DNA from: Gammaproteobacteria bacterium
GTDB lineage: Bacteria; Pseudomonadota; Gammaproteobacteria; Steroidobacterales; Steroidobacteraceae
Length of the DNA stretch: 64,000 nt
Direction of reading: 5' to 3'
NCBI GenBank assembly: GCA_003132025.1
Contig: PKWJ01000056.1
Coordinates: 20,737 to 84,736 of the forward strand
Both the position numbers and the translations under genes were made by a program. Each line of letters starts with the position of its first letter. Positions within the stretch are counted from its first letter, which is position 1. Shown here piece by piece: positions 17,921-28,034 of this stretch. The notes beneath the pieces are model-generated. The model made no database searches, was not told where the DNA came from, and worked only from the letters and a program-made list of their open reading frames with translations.

Positions 17921-18475
17921 ATGGACACCGGTACGCACGACTCCTCCCCACTATCAGCTTCAAGGGGAACACCGGTAGGACTAGCACGGTCCTGGAGAGC
18001 GGAGCCACCCCGTGTCGGCATAAATGATTCGGCCGTTCGCGTCGTATGCGATTCAAGAAGTGAAGACCTGTGGACCGTCGGCAAGGATTGCGGGCTCGAA
18101 GAGATGCTGGACAAAATGGCTCGCGTGGGTGTTGGCGCGCTGCTCGTGACACATGAGCGGAATGTCGTAGGCCTAATAACTGTCGAAAACATCAAACGAA
18201 AGCGCGGCACACATAGGAATGCCAATCGCGTGGCCGATGTCATGACCGATGCCGGGCACGTACCGATGATCGACTGGCAGACTGTCGTCGGCGCCACCGT
18301 GAATGATGTGCTGCGACTACTCGACAGGACCCATGCCAACCATCTGCTGGTAGTTGAAACAGAAAGTAGCTCATTCACGCGCGTGCGCGGCCTGGTTTAT
18401 CGCCGCCAACTGGTTCAGCAACTGGGCGTATTTGCCATCCTCGATCGAGGCATGAAGTCGGCGTTATCGCACTAA
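17921..18475 (+). CDS. CBS-domain pair protein
   Basis: A 184-residue protein whose C-terminal 130 residues form two CBS motifs. The first reads from EDLWTVGKDCGLEEMLDKMA to VGALLVTHERNVVGLITVEN. The second reads from VADVMTDAGHVPMIDWQTVV to HLLVVETESSSFTRVRGLVY. Tandem CBS domains form a Bateman module that binds adenine nucleotides or related ligands and regulates partner proteins or acts alone. The N-terminal 45 residues have no motif. I chose ATG 17921 because GGAG lies nine bases upstream; the frame is open from 17876. No partner enzyme is adjacent, so the regulated process is unknown. Confidence 0.8.
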   Translation: MDTGTHDSSPLSASRGTPVGLARSWRAEPPRVGINDSAVRVVCDSRSEDLWTVGKDCGLEEMLDKMARVGVGALLVTHERNVVGLITVENIKRKRGTHRNANRVADVMTDAGHVPMIDWQTVVGATVNDVLRLLDRTHANHLLVVETESSSFTRVRGLVYRRQLVQQLGVFAILDRGMKSALSH

Positions 18476-18669
18476 GCGGCTTGCGCGCCCCCAAACCCGC
18501 GAACTCGGCGAACTGCGCAAGCTCCGCGGCAATGAGGTCTAGTCCGCTCGCGCAGGCAGATGCCTATTGGATGATTCGCCGGCGGGCGATGCGAGCTTGC
18601 GCGCGATAGAAGTGTATCTGCTGGCGTCGCGCCGACCGGCGCGACCTGGGCCCGGCTGGCGGTCCGACC

Positions 18670-19365
18670 CTAGCGACGATCCGCCGAATCACCGCTGGCC
18701 TTGTGTTGCGGCCACCAGCGCTCGAGCAACGCGGCCGCCCAGTTCTTGCCGCCCAATCCGAATGCGAGCGCCAGCGCCAGCATCAGTCCCCCCAAAATGA
18801 TCAGAAAGGTCTTCTGTACGATATCGCCGCCGACTTCGATCTGGCTCAGGGCGATCATCACGACGAAGGTCATGATCAGGTAGCGCGCCAACCGACTCAG
18901 CACGTCGGCATCCGCAACCTTGGCACCAACGCAATAGGTGTGCACCGCGCTGCCAACGAAGCGCGCGAAGTAGGAGCCGAATATGATCACCAGCATCGCG
19001 ACAAGGATTTTTGGCGAAAACAGCACCAGCCGCTGCAGCAGGTCTGTGATGTAGGTGACACCCAGGCCGTTGAAGGCGATGATGAGCGCCGCCAGCATGA
19101 CGAGCCAGTAGGCAAACAGTCCGAAAAGCGTGGTGGTGTCGCCGCGCAGTCCGCCCTGTTGCAAGAAATGATCAGTACCGGCGCGTTCGGTCAGTACATG
19201 GAAATTGACGGCGCGCAATGCTCTCTCCACCGCAAAGCGAACCGTCTTGGCGGCCAGCCAACCGACGAACAACACCGCGAGAGCCAGGGCCAATCGCGGA
19301 AGCAGTGCGGCTATCTGCTGCAGAAACTCGCGCGTCGTTTCCAAAAGCATATCGATACTTTGCAT
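18670..19365 (-). CDS. MscS-related conserved TM-helix membrane protein
   Basis: A 231-residue membrane protein with about five helices, including a first helix PRLALALAVLFVGWLAAKTV with the family GWxxA pattern. A repeated motif LFGLFAYWLVMLAALIIAFN ... YITDLL and the Gly-rich end LALALAFGLGGKNWAAALLE are also seen. This matches the conserved TM-helix proteins related to small mechanosensitive channels (CmpX-like). The large cytoplasmic MscS beta/alpha-beta vestibule domain is absent, so gating by tension is uncertain. It is the last gene of the glgB-glgE-treS run, 41 bp after treS, so it is probably co-transcribed. That is a plausible link between osmotic status and trehalose/glucan turnover, which is an inference. 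Confidence 0.82.
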   Translation of the reverse strand: MQSIDMLLETTREFLQQIAALLPRLALALAVLFVGWLAAKTVRFAVERALRAVNFHVLTERAGTDHFLQQGGLRGDTTTLFGLFAYWLVMLAALIIAFNGLGVTYITDLLQRLVLFSPKILVAMLVIIFGSYFARFVGSAVHTYCVGAKVADADVLSRLARYLIMTFVVMIALSQIEVGGDIVQKTFLIILGGLMLALALAFGLGGKNWAAALLERWWPQHKASGDSADRR

Positions 19366-19406
19366 AAATGCCTCTTAGGACTTCGCGACGTTGAAATCAA
19401 ATCGAA

Positions 19407-22400
19407 TCAATGAGCGGCGCATTCCAAGATGCCCTGTAACGGAATGCCGACCCACGCCGGACGGTTGCTGAGCTCGTAGCGCAATTCGTACAGGGCCTTT
19501 TCCAGTTCGAACAGTGCCAGCAGTCCACTGCCCGCCAGCGCCGATGCGTACAGCATCGCCGGGCGCGCCAGTGCATCGTAGCTCGATAGAAACGCCGCAC
19601 GCACTTCTGACTCCCAGGATTGGGCCAGGGGTGCAAGCTTGGCCGCTTCGGCCTCGTCGTGGGCAACACTGCGCAACGCACTGTGCTGAACGTAGCTGAA
19701 TGAGCGCAGCATGCCGGCCACATCGCGCAGCGGCGAGTACTTGGCACGCCGCTGCTCCAGGCTATGTCCGGGTTCACCCTCGAAGTCTACGACTACGAAG
19801 TCGTTGCGGGTGATCAGGACCTGGCCCAGGTGATAGTCGCCGTGAATGCGGATTTTCTGGCCCTCCGCCGGCTCAGCGGCCCACGCTGCCAGGCGCTCGA
19901 GCACCCGCTCGCGCAGCGCGAGCACGCCGTTGGCTTTCTCGCGATCGGTGGCCGTGAGCTGTTCCAAGTTGCTCTTCAGCAAATCGAGCGCATTGCGCGC
20001 CTCGTCGAGCGCCCGCTGTCGGTAGCCGTCGAGGTCGGAACGGGTTAGCGGCTGCGGCGCGAACACCGGGTCGTCGGTCTGGCGAGCCAGTGCCAGGTGC
20101 AGTTCCGCGGTGCGCGTCGCCAGCACGCGAACCAGCCCCAGGTAAGCTTCGTGCGCATTGACCGGCAACGCGTCCGTTACTGGCGCGGTGCGGTTCTGTT
20201 CCAGGTGGCGGCGCAGGTATTCGAGCGAATAGATCCAGCCGTCGCCCTGATTGGGAATATACCCCTGCAGCATAGCCAGCAGCTTGTTCTGGCCGCCGTT
20301 TGCCGAATACTCCAGCACCCCGGCGAGCGGCGCACAGTTGGGAAAATGTGCCACCTCGGTTAGATACAGCCCCATCTCCAGTTCCGGGCTGGCGCCCTCC
20401 CTTAGCCTGCGATAGCCCTTGAGCATCAGGCGCTGGGCCAGATTGACCACGGTGTTGGAGCTCGAACTGGTCAACCGCTCGACCGCCAAGGTGGCGAAAT
20501 CGGTGCCGGCGAGCCGCTCGAATGCCGCAGTGGGCGTGAACTGTAGCTTGCCTTGCGCTGTGGCAATGCTGCGGCGGTCGGCCATTGCGGCCACCACTGC
20601 GCGACAAAAAGCGGCATCGGCGAAGGCATCGCCCATCACACCGACGTTGGCCTGTTGACGCACCCGGGCTACGGCAGCAGCCGACAGATTGCGAACCCGA
20701 TCATCATCGCGCTCATCCCAGGCTAGTGCGAGCGGCATGAAGTAGGTCGAGCGTTCGGCACCGGCATCGACCTCCAGCAGCGACAGCAGCCAATCGATCT
20801 TGCCTTCCTGCCAGAGAACATGGTCGGCGATGCGAGCGCGTTCGATCATGCTGCCCTTGGATGCGTACCAGCGCTGAGTTTCAATGTAGCGCGGCAATGC
20901 GTCGGCCTCGAACTGCTCGCGCGTCTTCTCGGCCATGCCGATGCGCCAGGGCACAACCCGATCGCGGAAGAGACTGCTCCAGCCGTCGAACAGCACCAAC
21001 ACCGGACGCTCTTCCACCGGCAGCACGTGCTCGTGCCAAGCGGGCACCTCGGCATCGGTGGTCAGCCTGAACCAATAAAAGCCGTAAGCAGAGATGGTCA
21101 GCAGATAAGGCAATTCACCGATCGGCGGAAACGCCGTGCGGCCGAGCATCTCGACCGGCACGCGGCCCTTGAAAGCCGACAGGTTAAGCTCAACAGGCTG
21201 TGCGGAACGCGATAGGTTGGCGACGCACAGAATGCTGTCCTCGCCGTAGGCGCGCAGGTAGGCGAGTATTTTTCGATTGCCCGGCCGCAGAAACTGACGT
21301 GTGCCGCGGCCGAAAGCCTGGCTGGTCTTGCGCACCGCGAGAATGCGCTTGGTCCAGCTCAACAGCGAGCTCGGATCGCGCAATTGCGCTTCGACGTTGG
21401 TCGACGGATAGCCGTATACGGGATCCATGATGGGCGGCAGGTACAGGCGCTGCGGGTCGGCGCGCGAAAAGCCGGCATTGCGATCCGGGCTCCACTGCAT
21501 CGGCGTGCGCACGCCATTGCGGTCGCCGATGAAGACATTGTCGCCCATGCCGATTTCGTCGCCGTAATAGACAATCGGCGATCCCGGCATCGACAACAGC
21601 AGACTGTTCATCAGCTTGATTCGGTCCCGGTCGTTTTCCATGAGCGGGGCCAGGCGGCGCCGGATGCCCAGATTGATTCTGGCCTGGTGGTCGGCGGCGT
21701 ACATCGTGTACATGTAGTCGCGCTCTTTGCTGGTCACCATCTCCAGAGTCAACTCGTCGTGGTTGCGCAGAAAAATGGCCCATTGGCAATTCTCTGGAAT
21801 GTCCGGCGTCTGCTGCATGATCTCGATGATGGGATAGCGGTCTTCCTGTGCAATGGCCATGTAGATGCGCGGCATGAGCGGGAAGTGATATGCCATATGG
21901 CATTCGTCGCCGTCGCCGAAGTATTCGCGCACGTCCTCGGGCCATTGATTGGCCTCCGCCAGCAGGAAGCGGTTCTGGTACGAAGCGTCGATATCGGCCC
22001 GCAGGCGCTTGATCACGGCGTGGGTCTCGCGCAGGTTCTCGTTGTTGGTGCCCTCGCGCTCTACCAGATAGGGAATCGCGTCCAGCCGGAAGCCATCGAC
22101 GCCCTTGTCGAGCCAGAACCGCATGGCCTGCAACACCGCATCCATGACTGCCGCGTTGTCGAAGTTGAGGTCGGGCTGGTGGCTGAAGAAGCGGTGCCAG
22201 AAATATGCCTTGGCGACTGGATCCCAGGTCCAGTTTGAAGTCTCCGTGTCCGTGAAGATGATGCGCGTGCCCAGGTATTTCTGATCGGTGTCACTCCAGA
22301 CATAGAAGTCGCGCTCGGGGGATCCGAGTGGCGCGTGGCGCGCGGCTTTGAACCAGGGATGCTGGTCCGACGTATGGTTGATGATGAGTTCGGTGATGAC

Positions 22401-22736
22401 CTTGAGGCCGAGCCGGTGCGCCTCGCGGAGCATGACGCAGAAATCGTCCAACGTGCCGAACTGCGGATGCACGTTCTGGTAATCGGCGATGTCGTAGCCG
22501 TCGTCCTTGAGCGGCGAGGGATAGAATGGCATCAGCCAGATCGTGTTGACGCCCAGGGACTTGATGTAGTCGAGCTTCGAGGTGAGGCCCTTGAAGTCGC
22601 CGATTCCGTCGTCGTTCGAATCGAAGAATGACTTGACGTTCAGTTGATAGATGACGGCATCTTTGTACCACAGCGGATCATCGCTCGTCAGACCGACGGT
22701 TTCGGCGTCGGTTATTACGGTAGCCGCGTCATTCAT
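19407..22736 (-). CDS. treS: Trehalose synthase-maltokinase fusion (TreS-Pep2)
   Basis: A 1,109-residue fusion. The N-terminal GH13 TreS domain (about 20-560) interconverts trehalose and maltose. It starts [19 protein letters not shown], with nucleophile Asp in [10 protein letters not shown] near 218, acid/base Glu in LLAEANQW near 260 and the third acidic residue in RNHDE near 326. The C-terminal maltokinase (about 580-1109) phosphorylates maltose with ATP to maltose-1-phosphate. It carries RWYASKG, then HGDYHLGQ near 966 and DFEGEP near 982, the aminoglycoside-kinase-like catalytic and metal-binding loops. Both halves look intact. It lies 9 bp after glgE and supplies the substrate of GlgE, so one protein feeds trehalose into the glucan pathway. 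Confidence 0.96.
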   Translation of the reverse strand: MNDAATVITDAETVGLTSDDPLWYKDAVIYQLNVKSFFDSNDDGIGDFKGLTSKLDYIKSLGVNTIWLMPFYPSPLKDDGYDIADYQNVHPQFGTLDDFCVMLREAHRLGLKVITELIINHTSDQHPWFKAARHAPLGSPERDFYVWSDTDQKYLGTRIIFTDTETSNWTWDPVAKAYFWHRFFSHQPDLNFDNAAVMDAVLQAMRFWLDKGVDGFRLDAIPYLVEREGTNNENLRETHAVIKRLRADIDASYQNRFLLAEANQWPEDVREYFGDGDECHMAYHFPLMPRIYMAIAQEDRYPIIEIMQQTPDIPENCQWAIFLRNHDELTLEMVTSKERDYMYTMYAADHQARINLGIRRRLAPLMENDRDRIKLMNSLLLSMPGSPIVYYGDEIGMGDNVFIGDRNGVRTPMQWSPDRNAGFSRADPQRLYLPPIMDPVYGYPSTNVEAQLRDPSSLLSWTKRILAVRKTSQAFGRGTRQFLRPGNRKILAYLRAYGEDSILCVANLSRSAQPVELNLSAFKGRVPVEMLGRTAFPPIGELPYLLTISAYGFYWFRLTTDAEVPAWHEHVLPVEERPVLVLFDGWSSLFRDRVVPWRIGMAEKTREQFEADALPRYIETQRWYASKGSMIERARIADHVLWQEGKIDWLLSLLEVDAGAERSTYFMPLALAWDERDDDRVRNLSAAAVARVRQQANVGVMGDAFADAAFCRAVVAAMADRRSIATAQGKLQFTPTAAFERLAGTDFATLAVERLTSSSSNTVVNLAQRLMLKGYRRLREGASPELEMGLYLTEVAHFPNCAPLAGVLEYSANGGQNKLLAMLQGYIPNQGDGWIYSLEYLRRHLEQNRTAPVTDALPVNAHEAYLGLVRVLATRTAELHLALARQTDDPVFAPQPLTRSDLDGYRQRALDEARNALDLLKSNLEQLTATDREKANGVLALRERVLERLAAWAAEPAEGQKIRIHGDYHLGQVLITRNDFVVVDFEGEPGHSLEQRRAKYSPLRDVAGMLRSFSYVQHSALRSVAHDEAEAAKLAPLAQSWESEVRAAFLSSYDALARPAMLYASALAGSGLLALFELEKALYELRYELSNRPAWVGIPLQGILECAAH

Positions 22737-22745
22737 GATCGCGTT

Positions 22746-24896
22746 TCACCCGTAATAATCAAAGTCGAGTTCTTTGCGAATGAGTCGGCGCACCTTGAAC
22801 ACGTGTGCCGGCGCACGCTTCGGATCGAGCATCACGTAGTTGGTGCGCCCGCGCCAGATGTACCGCTGCTCGCCCAGCAGGTCGTGCACCTGGTAGGGTT
22901 GAGCCTCATCGAGTTGTAGTGCGCTCAGGTCCAGATCCACCCAGCCGGACTGTACCTTGTAGGGGTCGAGATTGACGATGGTCAGGATTGCGGCGCCGTT
23001 GGCATCAGTCTTGAGGTATGCGATCAATGCCTCATTGTCGATCGGGCAGAAACGCAGGCTGTGGTCGGCCTGCAACGGCGGGTTGTCGTTGCGGATACGA
23101 TTGATGCGCGCGATCAGGTACCGCAGGCTGTCCGCCCGGGTGAGATCCCAGTGCCGTAGCTGATACTTTTCGGAATCGAGATATTCCTCGCTACCGGGCT
23201 CGCGCGGCTTGCTCTCCATGAGCTCGAACGGCGGACCGTAGATGCCGTAGTTGGCGGCCAGTGTCGCTGCGAGCACCAGCCGTGTGGCGAATACCGGCCG
23301 CAGGCCCAGTTGCAATGCCTCGTGCAGGATGTCTGGCGTATTGGGCCACACGTTAGGTCGGTAATAGTCGCGGCCGGGGCCGCTTGTAAGTTCGGTGAAA
23401 TACTCCGTCAGCTCTCGCTTGCTGATGCGCCAGGTAAAGTAGGTGTACGACTGCGTGAACCCTGCCTTGGCCAAGCGGTGCATCACCTTGGGCCGCGTGA
23501 AGGCCTCGGCCAGGAAGATCACATCCGGATGTACTCGGGTGATTTCGGCAATCGCCCATTCCCAAAATGCGAACGACTTTGTGTGCGGGTTGTCGACGCG
23601 AAACAGCTTCACGCCTTGCGCGATCCAGAAATCGAACACGCTCTTGAGCTCCGCCCACAACGCGCGCCAATCCGCGTTTTCGAAATCGAACGGCAAGATG
23701 TCCTGATACTTCTTGGGTGGATTCTCGGCGTACTGGATGGTACCGTCGGGTCGATGCTTGAACCACTGCGGGTGCGCCTTCACGTACGGGTGATCAGGCG
23801 CACACTGGAAGGCGATGTCGAGCGCAATTTCGATCCCAAGCTGCTGCGCCTTTTGGGTCAGTGATCGGAAATCTTCCAGGGTGCCGAGTTCGCGCTGAAT
23901 GTCCTTGTGTCCGCCCTCGGCCGAGCCAATCGCCCAGGGACTTCCGACATCGTCCGGCAGCGCCGTGAGCGCGTTATTCCTACCCTTGCGGTTCACGATG
24001 CCGATCGGATGAATGGGCGGAAAGTACAGTACATCGAAACCCATTTCTGCCACATAGGCAAGTCGCGCCTCAACATCGCGGAACGTGCCGTGGCGTCCTG
24101 GCTGCATTGCGGCCGAGCGCGGAAACATCTCGTACCAGCTGCTGAACTGAGCCTTCCTGCGGTCGGCGACCAACTCGAGCGAGCGCGTCACGGCCAAAGC
24201 GCGGTCCGGATAGCGGGTAGCCACAGCGATGCGCGCCGGCTCGAGCGCCACGGCTTTGAGTCCCTCGGGTCCGATGGGGTCGCCGTCAGCCGCGGCGGCG
24301 TCCCGCATTTGGGCCGCCCAGCGGGCAAGCATTGCCGCATCGTCCCCCGCGGCGCGCGCCGCTGTCTGTTCGGCCAACTCGGCGCCGAGCCGCAACGCGA
24401 TGCGGATGTCCGCAAGCTCGAGGCGGCGCTCAAGTTCATGACGCCATGATTCGAAGTGATCGACCCAAGCCGTCACGGTGTAGCGATAGCGGCCCGCGAG
24501 CGGCGGCGTGAACTCGCACCACCAGACGTCATTCGGGAGCGGCACCATGTCGAGGTCATGCACCTCCGCGCTGTCCACGGCTTGCCATCGCATGGTCACG
24601 CGCAGCCTGTCATGGCCATCGGTCAGGCAATGGGCTTCGATGCGCACCGGCTCACCAGCAATCCGCTTTGCGGGGAATCGACCTCCGTCGACTACCGGAA
24701 GCACCGCATCGATGACCGCGCGCGACCGGCCCTCGGGCACCGCGGCGGCGGATGGTAGCACCGCGGTCGCTGCTGCCGGTGTCGCTGCTGCCGCGGGTGT
24801 GGCGACGATGCCAGCGGACTCAACGCTCGACCCGCTGCGATCCGGCATTGCTGCGGCGGGTTGCGACTCAGTGGATGGACGCTTTGCTTTAACCAT
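22746..24896 (-). CDS. glgE: Alpha-1,4-glucan:maltose-1-phosphate maltosyltransferase
   Basis: A 716-residue GH13 subfamily 3 enzyme that extends linear alpha-1,4-glucan by maltosyl units from maltose-1-phosphate. After an Ala/Pro-rich, probably disordered N-terminus (about 1-70) comes the N-domain sandwich, then the barrel with YFPPIHPIG and GRNNAL. The nucleophile Asp is in KLFRVDNPHTK near 434 and the acid/base Glu in FLAEAFTRP near 463. A C-terminal beta domain ends RKELDFDYYG. The N-terminal extension is longer and more repetitive than in most homologues. It overlaps glgB by 8 bp and is followed after 9 bp by treS, so translation is probably coupled. The function is secure from motifs and context. 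Confidence 0.96.
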   Translation of the reverse strand: MVKAKRPSTESQPAAAMPDRSGSSVESAGIVATPAAAATPAAATAVLPSAAAVPEGRSRAVIDAVLPVVDGGRFPAKRIAGEPVRIEAHCLTDGHDRLRVTMRWQAVDSAEVHDLDMVPLPNDVWWCEFTPPLAGRYRYTVTAWVDHFESWRHELERRLELADIRIALRLGAELAEQTAARAAGDDAAMLARWAAQMRDAAAADGDPIGPEGLKAVALEPARIAVATRYPDRALAVTRSLELVADRRKAQFSSWYEMFPRSAAMQPGRHGTFRDVEARLAYVAEMGFDVLYFPPIHPIGIVNRKGRNNALTALPDDVGSPWAIGSAEGGHKDIQRELGTLEDFRSLTQKAQQLGIEIALDIAFQCAPDHPYVKAHPQWFKHRPDGTIQYAENPPKKYQDILPFDFENADWRALWAELKSVFDFWIAQGVKLFRVDNPHTKSFAFWEWAIAEITRVHPDVIFLAEAFTRPKVMHRLAKAGFTQSYTYFTWRISKRELTEYFTELTSGPGRDYYRPNVWPNTPDILHEALQLGLRPVFATRLVLAATLAANYGIYGPPFELMESKPREPGSEEYLDSEKYQLRHWDLTRADSLRYLIARINRIRNDNPPLQADHSLRFCPIDNEALIAYLKTDANGAAILTIVNLDPYKVQSGWVDLDLSALQLDEAQPYQVHDLLGEQRYIWRGRTNYVMLDPKRAPAHVFKVRRLIRKELDFDYYG

Positions 24897-26760
24897 CGGC
24901 TTCCCACCGACACATGATGGTCGACAGCGGCGGTAGGGTCAGATTGATCGAGTGCAGACGGCCATGCGCGCCCACAGGTGACGATTGTACGCCGCCCAAG
25001 TTGCCCCAGCCGGCGCCCCCATATTCATGCGCATCACTGTTGAGGATTTCGCGCCAGAACCCAGGCAGCGGCACGCCGGACAGGAAGTTCCTGCGCGGGA
25101 CGGGCGTGAAATTGCACACCACGAGAACCGGCGCGCTCCCATCAGACGCCTTGCGCAGGAAAGCAACAACGCTGATTTCGGCGTTGCCGACATCAATCCA
25201 TTCAAAGCCTTCTGGAGAGAAATCAATCTGGTGCAGCGCCGGCTCGCTCCGGTAAGTGCGATTCAGATCGCGCACCCAAGCCTGGATGCCTGCGTGCGCC
25301 GGCAATCCCGTGACCCACCATTCGAGTTCGCCCTCGTGGGTCCACTCGCGTCGTTGCCCGAATTCAGCGCCCATGAATAGTAGTTTCTTTCCAGGATGGC
25401 CCCACATATACCCGAACAGCATGCGCAGATTGGCGAATTTCTGCCAGTCGTCGCCTGGCATTTTGGAAATCATCGACCCTTTGCCGTACACCACTTCGTC
25501 GTGCGACAAGGGCAGCACGAAATTCTCGTTAAACGCGTAGATCATCGAGAAGGTCAGCTGGCCGTGGGAATACTTGCGGTACACCGGGTCTAGTTTCATG
25601 TATTCGATGGTATCGTGCATCCATCCCATGTTCCATTTCATGCCGAAGCCCAGGCCGCCCATATACGTCGGTCGGGAGACCATCGGCCATGCGGTCGACT
25701 CCTCAGCGATCGACATCGCGTCCGGAAAGTCACGGTAAATCGCCTCGTTTAGCTTGCGCAGAAAACCGACCGCCTCGAAATTCTCCCGGCCGCCGAGGCG
25801 GTTCGGGATCCACTCGCCCTGCTTGCGGGCGTAATCCCTGTACAGCATCGAAGCTACCGCATCAACGCGAATCCCGTCGACATGATATTTATCGAGCCAG
25901 AATAGTGCCGAGGATGTCAGGAAGCTGCGTACTTCGTTACGTCCGTAATTGAAGATGGCGGAATTCCACTCTGGATGAAAGCCCTGGCGCACATCCGCAT
26001 GCTCGTACAGGTGTGTGCCATCAAAATGCATGAGGCCGTGTGCATCCGTGGGAAAGTGCGAAGGCACCCAATCGAGGATAACGCCGATGCCGTTCTGATG
26101 CAGGTGCTCGACAAAATACATGAGATCCTGCGGCGTGCCGTAGCGGGCGGTGGGCGCAAAGTACCCGGTGGTCTGGTAGCCCCACGAGCCGTAGAAGGGA
26201 TGCTCGGTGATGGGCATCAATTCGACGTGCGTGAACCCCATTTGCGTCAGGTAGTCCGCCAGCGCGTCCGCCAGGTCGCGGTAGTTGAGAAATTCGCCGC
26301 TTTTCTTGCGCCAGGAGCCCGGGTGCAGTTCGTAGATTGCGATGCTGGAATCCAGAGCGTTGCGGGACGCACGCGAGCCCATCCACTGGGCGTCATTCCA
26401 CGCATAGTCGAGATTCCATGCGCGCGATGCCGTAGCCGGGGGTTTTTCGCAATAAAATCCAAACGGATCCGCCTTGTCGACCGCAATTCCGTAATGTGGG
26501 GTGACGCGATACTTGTAAGCATGACCGTGCCTGACCGTCGCCAAGTGGCCTTCCCATATGCCGGACTCATCTGCGCGGCGGGTCAGGTGATCAGCATCGA
26601 AGCGCCAGTCGTTGAACTCACCGATGATAGAGACCGCTGCGGCGTTGGGTGCCCAGAGCGCGAATCGCGCGCCGTCGGCAGATAGCCTGCAACCCATCTT
26701 CTCGTGCAATCGACCGTGCGAGCCTTCGCGAAACAGATAGATATCGTGATCGGTTAGCAA
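24889..26760 (-). CDS. glgB: 1,4-alpha-glucan branching enzyme
   Basis: A 623-residue GH13 subfamily 9 enzyme that cuts alpha-1,4 chains and rejoins them as alpha-1,6 branches. It has the CBM48-like N-domain (FALWAPNAAAVSIIGEFNDW) and the (beta/alpha)8 core with GYQTTGYFAPTARYGTPQD. The nucleophile Asp lies in DGIRVDAVASM near 299, Glu in SIAEESTAWP near 351, and LSHDEVVYGKGS follows. It lacks the long N1 domain of E. coli GlgB, as do many homologues. A TTG start is inferred with GGAG eight bases upstream; an out-of-frame ATG precedes it. It is the first gene of the glgB-glgE-treS operon. A TATAAA-like box and a short palindrome lie just upstream. Confidence 0.96.
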   Translation of the reverse strand: MLTDHDIYLFREGSHGRLHEKMGCRLSADGARFALWAPNAAAVSIIGEFNDWRFDADHLTRRADESGIWEGHLATVRHGHAYKYRVTPHYGIAVDKADPFGFYCEKPPATASRAWNLDYAWNDAQWMGSRASRNALDSSIAIYELHPGSWRKKSGEFLNYRDLADALADYLTQMGFTHVELMPITEHPFYGSWGYQTTGYFAPTARYGTPQDLMYFVEHLHQNGIGVILDWVPSHFPTDAHGLMHFDGTHLYEHADVRQGFHPEWNSAIFNYGRNEVRSFLTSSALFWLDKYHVDGIRVDAVASMLYRDYARKQGEWIPNRLGGRENFEAVGFLRKLNEAIYRDFPDAMSIAEESTAWPMVSRPTYMGGLGFGMKWNMGWMHDTIEYMKLDPVYRKYSHGQLTFSMIYAFNENFVLPLSHDEVVYGKGSMISKMPGDDWQKFANLRMLFGYMWGHPGKKLLFMGAEFGQRREWTHEGELEWWVTGLPAHAGIQAWVRDLNRTYRSEPALHQIDFSPEGFEWIDVGNAEISVVAFLRKASDGSAPVLVVCNFTPVPRRNFLSGVPLPGFWREILNSDAHEYGGAGWGNLGGVQSSPVGAHGRLHSINLTLPPLSTIMCRWEADG

Positions 26761-27296
26761 TAATTGGCTCCATGGGATCAGGCAATACTGCCTATTTATA
26801 CCGCGTCGGCCGATGAAATCTTGTAGGACTCAGCCTGCAAGTTAGTCGAAATCGTCAGCATGTTGAACCCCCAAACCAATGGAAACACTGCGAACTGACC
26901 GCATGGCTCGTTCGGAATCGCAGAATTGAGCAAGGCGGCCTCGGAGCACGTCTTCTGGATATCTCAAGTGCTCGCGCAGGCCGTGAGCCAACTGTGCGCT
27001 ATGTACTTCGATGTTACCGAGCAGACGGTTCATCGAGCGCTGACAAAGCTCACTTGAGCTAGCTCCCGCGCGAAGGCAGGCAATGGCGTAAGAATTGGGC
27101 GCCTCGCGGCCGAGGCGCCCATGCTTAGCTTCGCTGGCCCTGCTGCAGGACAGCGGAAGCGCATTAACCATCGCGCCTTGTGTGTTGATTGCAAGAGAAA
27201 GCGAACGGTTTGTAGAAGTAACTATCTTTTGACCGTATGCCGCACGTAGTCGACATAAGGCCCATACTCTGCTCGCTCAGCCGCATGCGAGCTGAG
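26761..27296. other. Divergent control region between glgB and the fasciclin gene
   Basis: On the minus strand a tataaa-type -10 candidate lies at 26795-26800, with no good -35. A small inverted repeat AGGCA-ATAC-TGCCT at 26780-26793 sits between it and the glgB start, where an operator would act. The middle part (26840-27180) is gene-free as far as I can tell; a 109-codon minus-strand frame there has no recognisable features. Confidence 0.4.
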
Positions 27297-27325
27297 TTGG
27301 CCAGTGAATTCTTACTGACTATACG
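27297..27325 (+). promoter_or_regulatory. Promoter of the fasciclin gene
   Basis: TTGGCC (27297-27302), a 17-bp spacer and TATACG (27320-27325) make a reasonable sigma70-type promoter about 15 bp before the ATG. A GAGG nine bases before the ATG lies between them. Confidence 0.5.
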
Positions 27326-27340
27326 TCGAGGCCTAAATTT

Positions 27341-27829
27341 ATGAATGAGTCAAAGAGCGCTTCCGCCGGCCAACATGGCAGCACTACCCATACCGCAGCT
27401 ACGAAGAACGTCGTCGATACGGCGATCGCGGCGGGCAATTTCACCACGCTGGTTGCTGGCATCAAAACAGCGGGTCTAACCGATAAGTTCACGGGAAGAG
27501 ACCCGTTCACGATCTTTGCGCCAACCGACGAAGCCTTCAAAAAGCTTCCGTCTGGCGCACTCGAGGCCCTGCTCAAAGACTCCGCGAAGCTCAAGGCCGT
27601 TCTGAGCTATCACGTGGTCACCGGCCATGTCTGGGCTAAGGACATAAAGTCAGGGGACATGATGACCCTTCAGGGTACTCCGCTGACCGCGTCCGTATCG
27701 ACCTCGGGCGTGCATGTCAATGGGGCGCACGTCAAGCAAGCCGATATCGCTGCGACGAATGGCGTCCTCCATGCGATCGATGCAGTCATCATGCCGAAGA
27801 ACTGGCAATTGCTGGCGGCTGCCGCTTAA
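27341..27829 (+). CDS. Fasciclin (FAS1) domain protein
   Basis: A 162-residue single FAS1 domain. It contains VVDTAIAAGNFTTLVAGIKT, the H1 box PFTIFAPTDEAFKKLP, the YH motif with LSYHVVTGHV, and the H2-type end of the domain, TNGVLHAIDAVIMPKNW. FAS1 proteins mediate adhesion or are stress-related and are usually secreted; here no signal peptide is visible in the first 25 residues (NESKSASAGQHGSTT), so location is uncertain. It has its own promoter, GAGG site and terminator and is therefore a monocistron. Length and motifs match intact one-domain bacterial members. Confidence 0.9.
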   Translation: MNESKSASAGQHGSTTHTAATKNVVDTAIAAGNFTTLVAGIKTAGLTDKFTGRDPFTIFAPTDEAFKKLPSGALEALLKDSAKLKAVLSYHVVTGHVWAKDIKSGDMMTLQGTPLTASVSTSGVHVNGAHVKQADIAATNGVLHAIDAVIMPKNWQLLAAAA

Positions 27830-27862
27830 TGATCGCCCGTCGCTGAGCATCTGCGACCGCTG

Positions 27863-27891
27863 AAAGGCCCTGCAAGCAGGGCCTTTCTTTT
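27863..27891 (+). terminator. Intrinsic terminator after the fasciclin gene
   Basis: A perfect 10-bp stem AAAGGCCCTG/CAGGGCCTTT with a 4-base loop is followed by ctttt. It begins 33 bp after the stop codon. The AAA/TTT flank also offers a weaker run in the opposite direction. Confidence 0.9.
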
Positions 27892-28034
27892 GGTGCGCCT
27901 TTCTCGCACTACGTATGACAATGCCCAACTGTTAACAGCCAATCCTCTCACCGGCTGTTTACAGTATGGATGAGGTGTAGAGAACGGACTCCATCGCGGG
28001 AGAGGGGCTGTAGAATTCAGAGAGGATATCGTCG

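Noticed and set aside
19407-26760. Classical ADP-glucose glycogen locus
   Set aside because: There is no glgC or glgA; the presence of glgE and a TreS-maltokinase fusion shows the maltose-1-phosphate route instead.
26842-27171. 109-codon minus-strand frame upstream of glgB
   Set aside because: No motif, poor start context and no family likeness; kept as non-coding.
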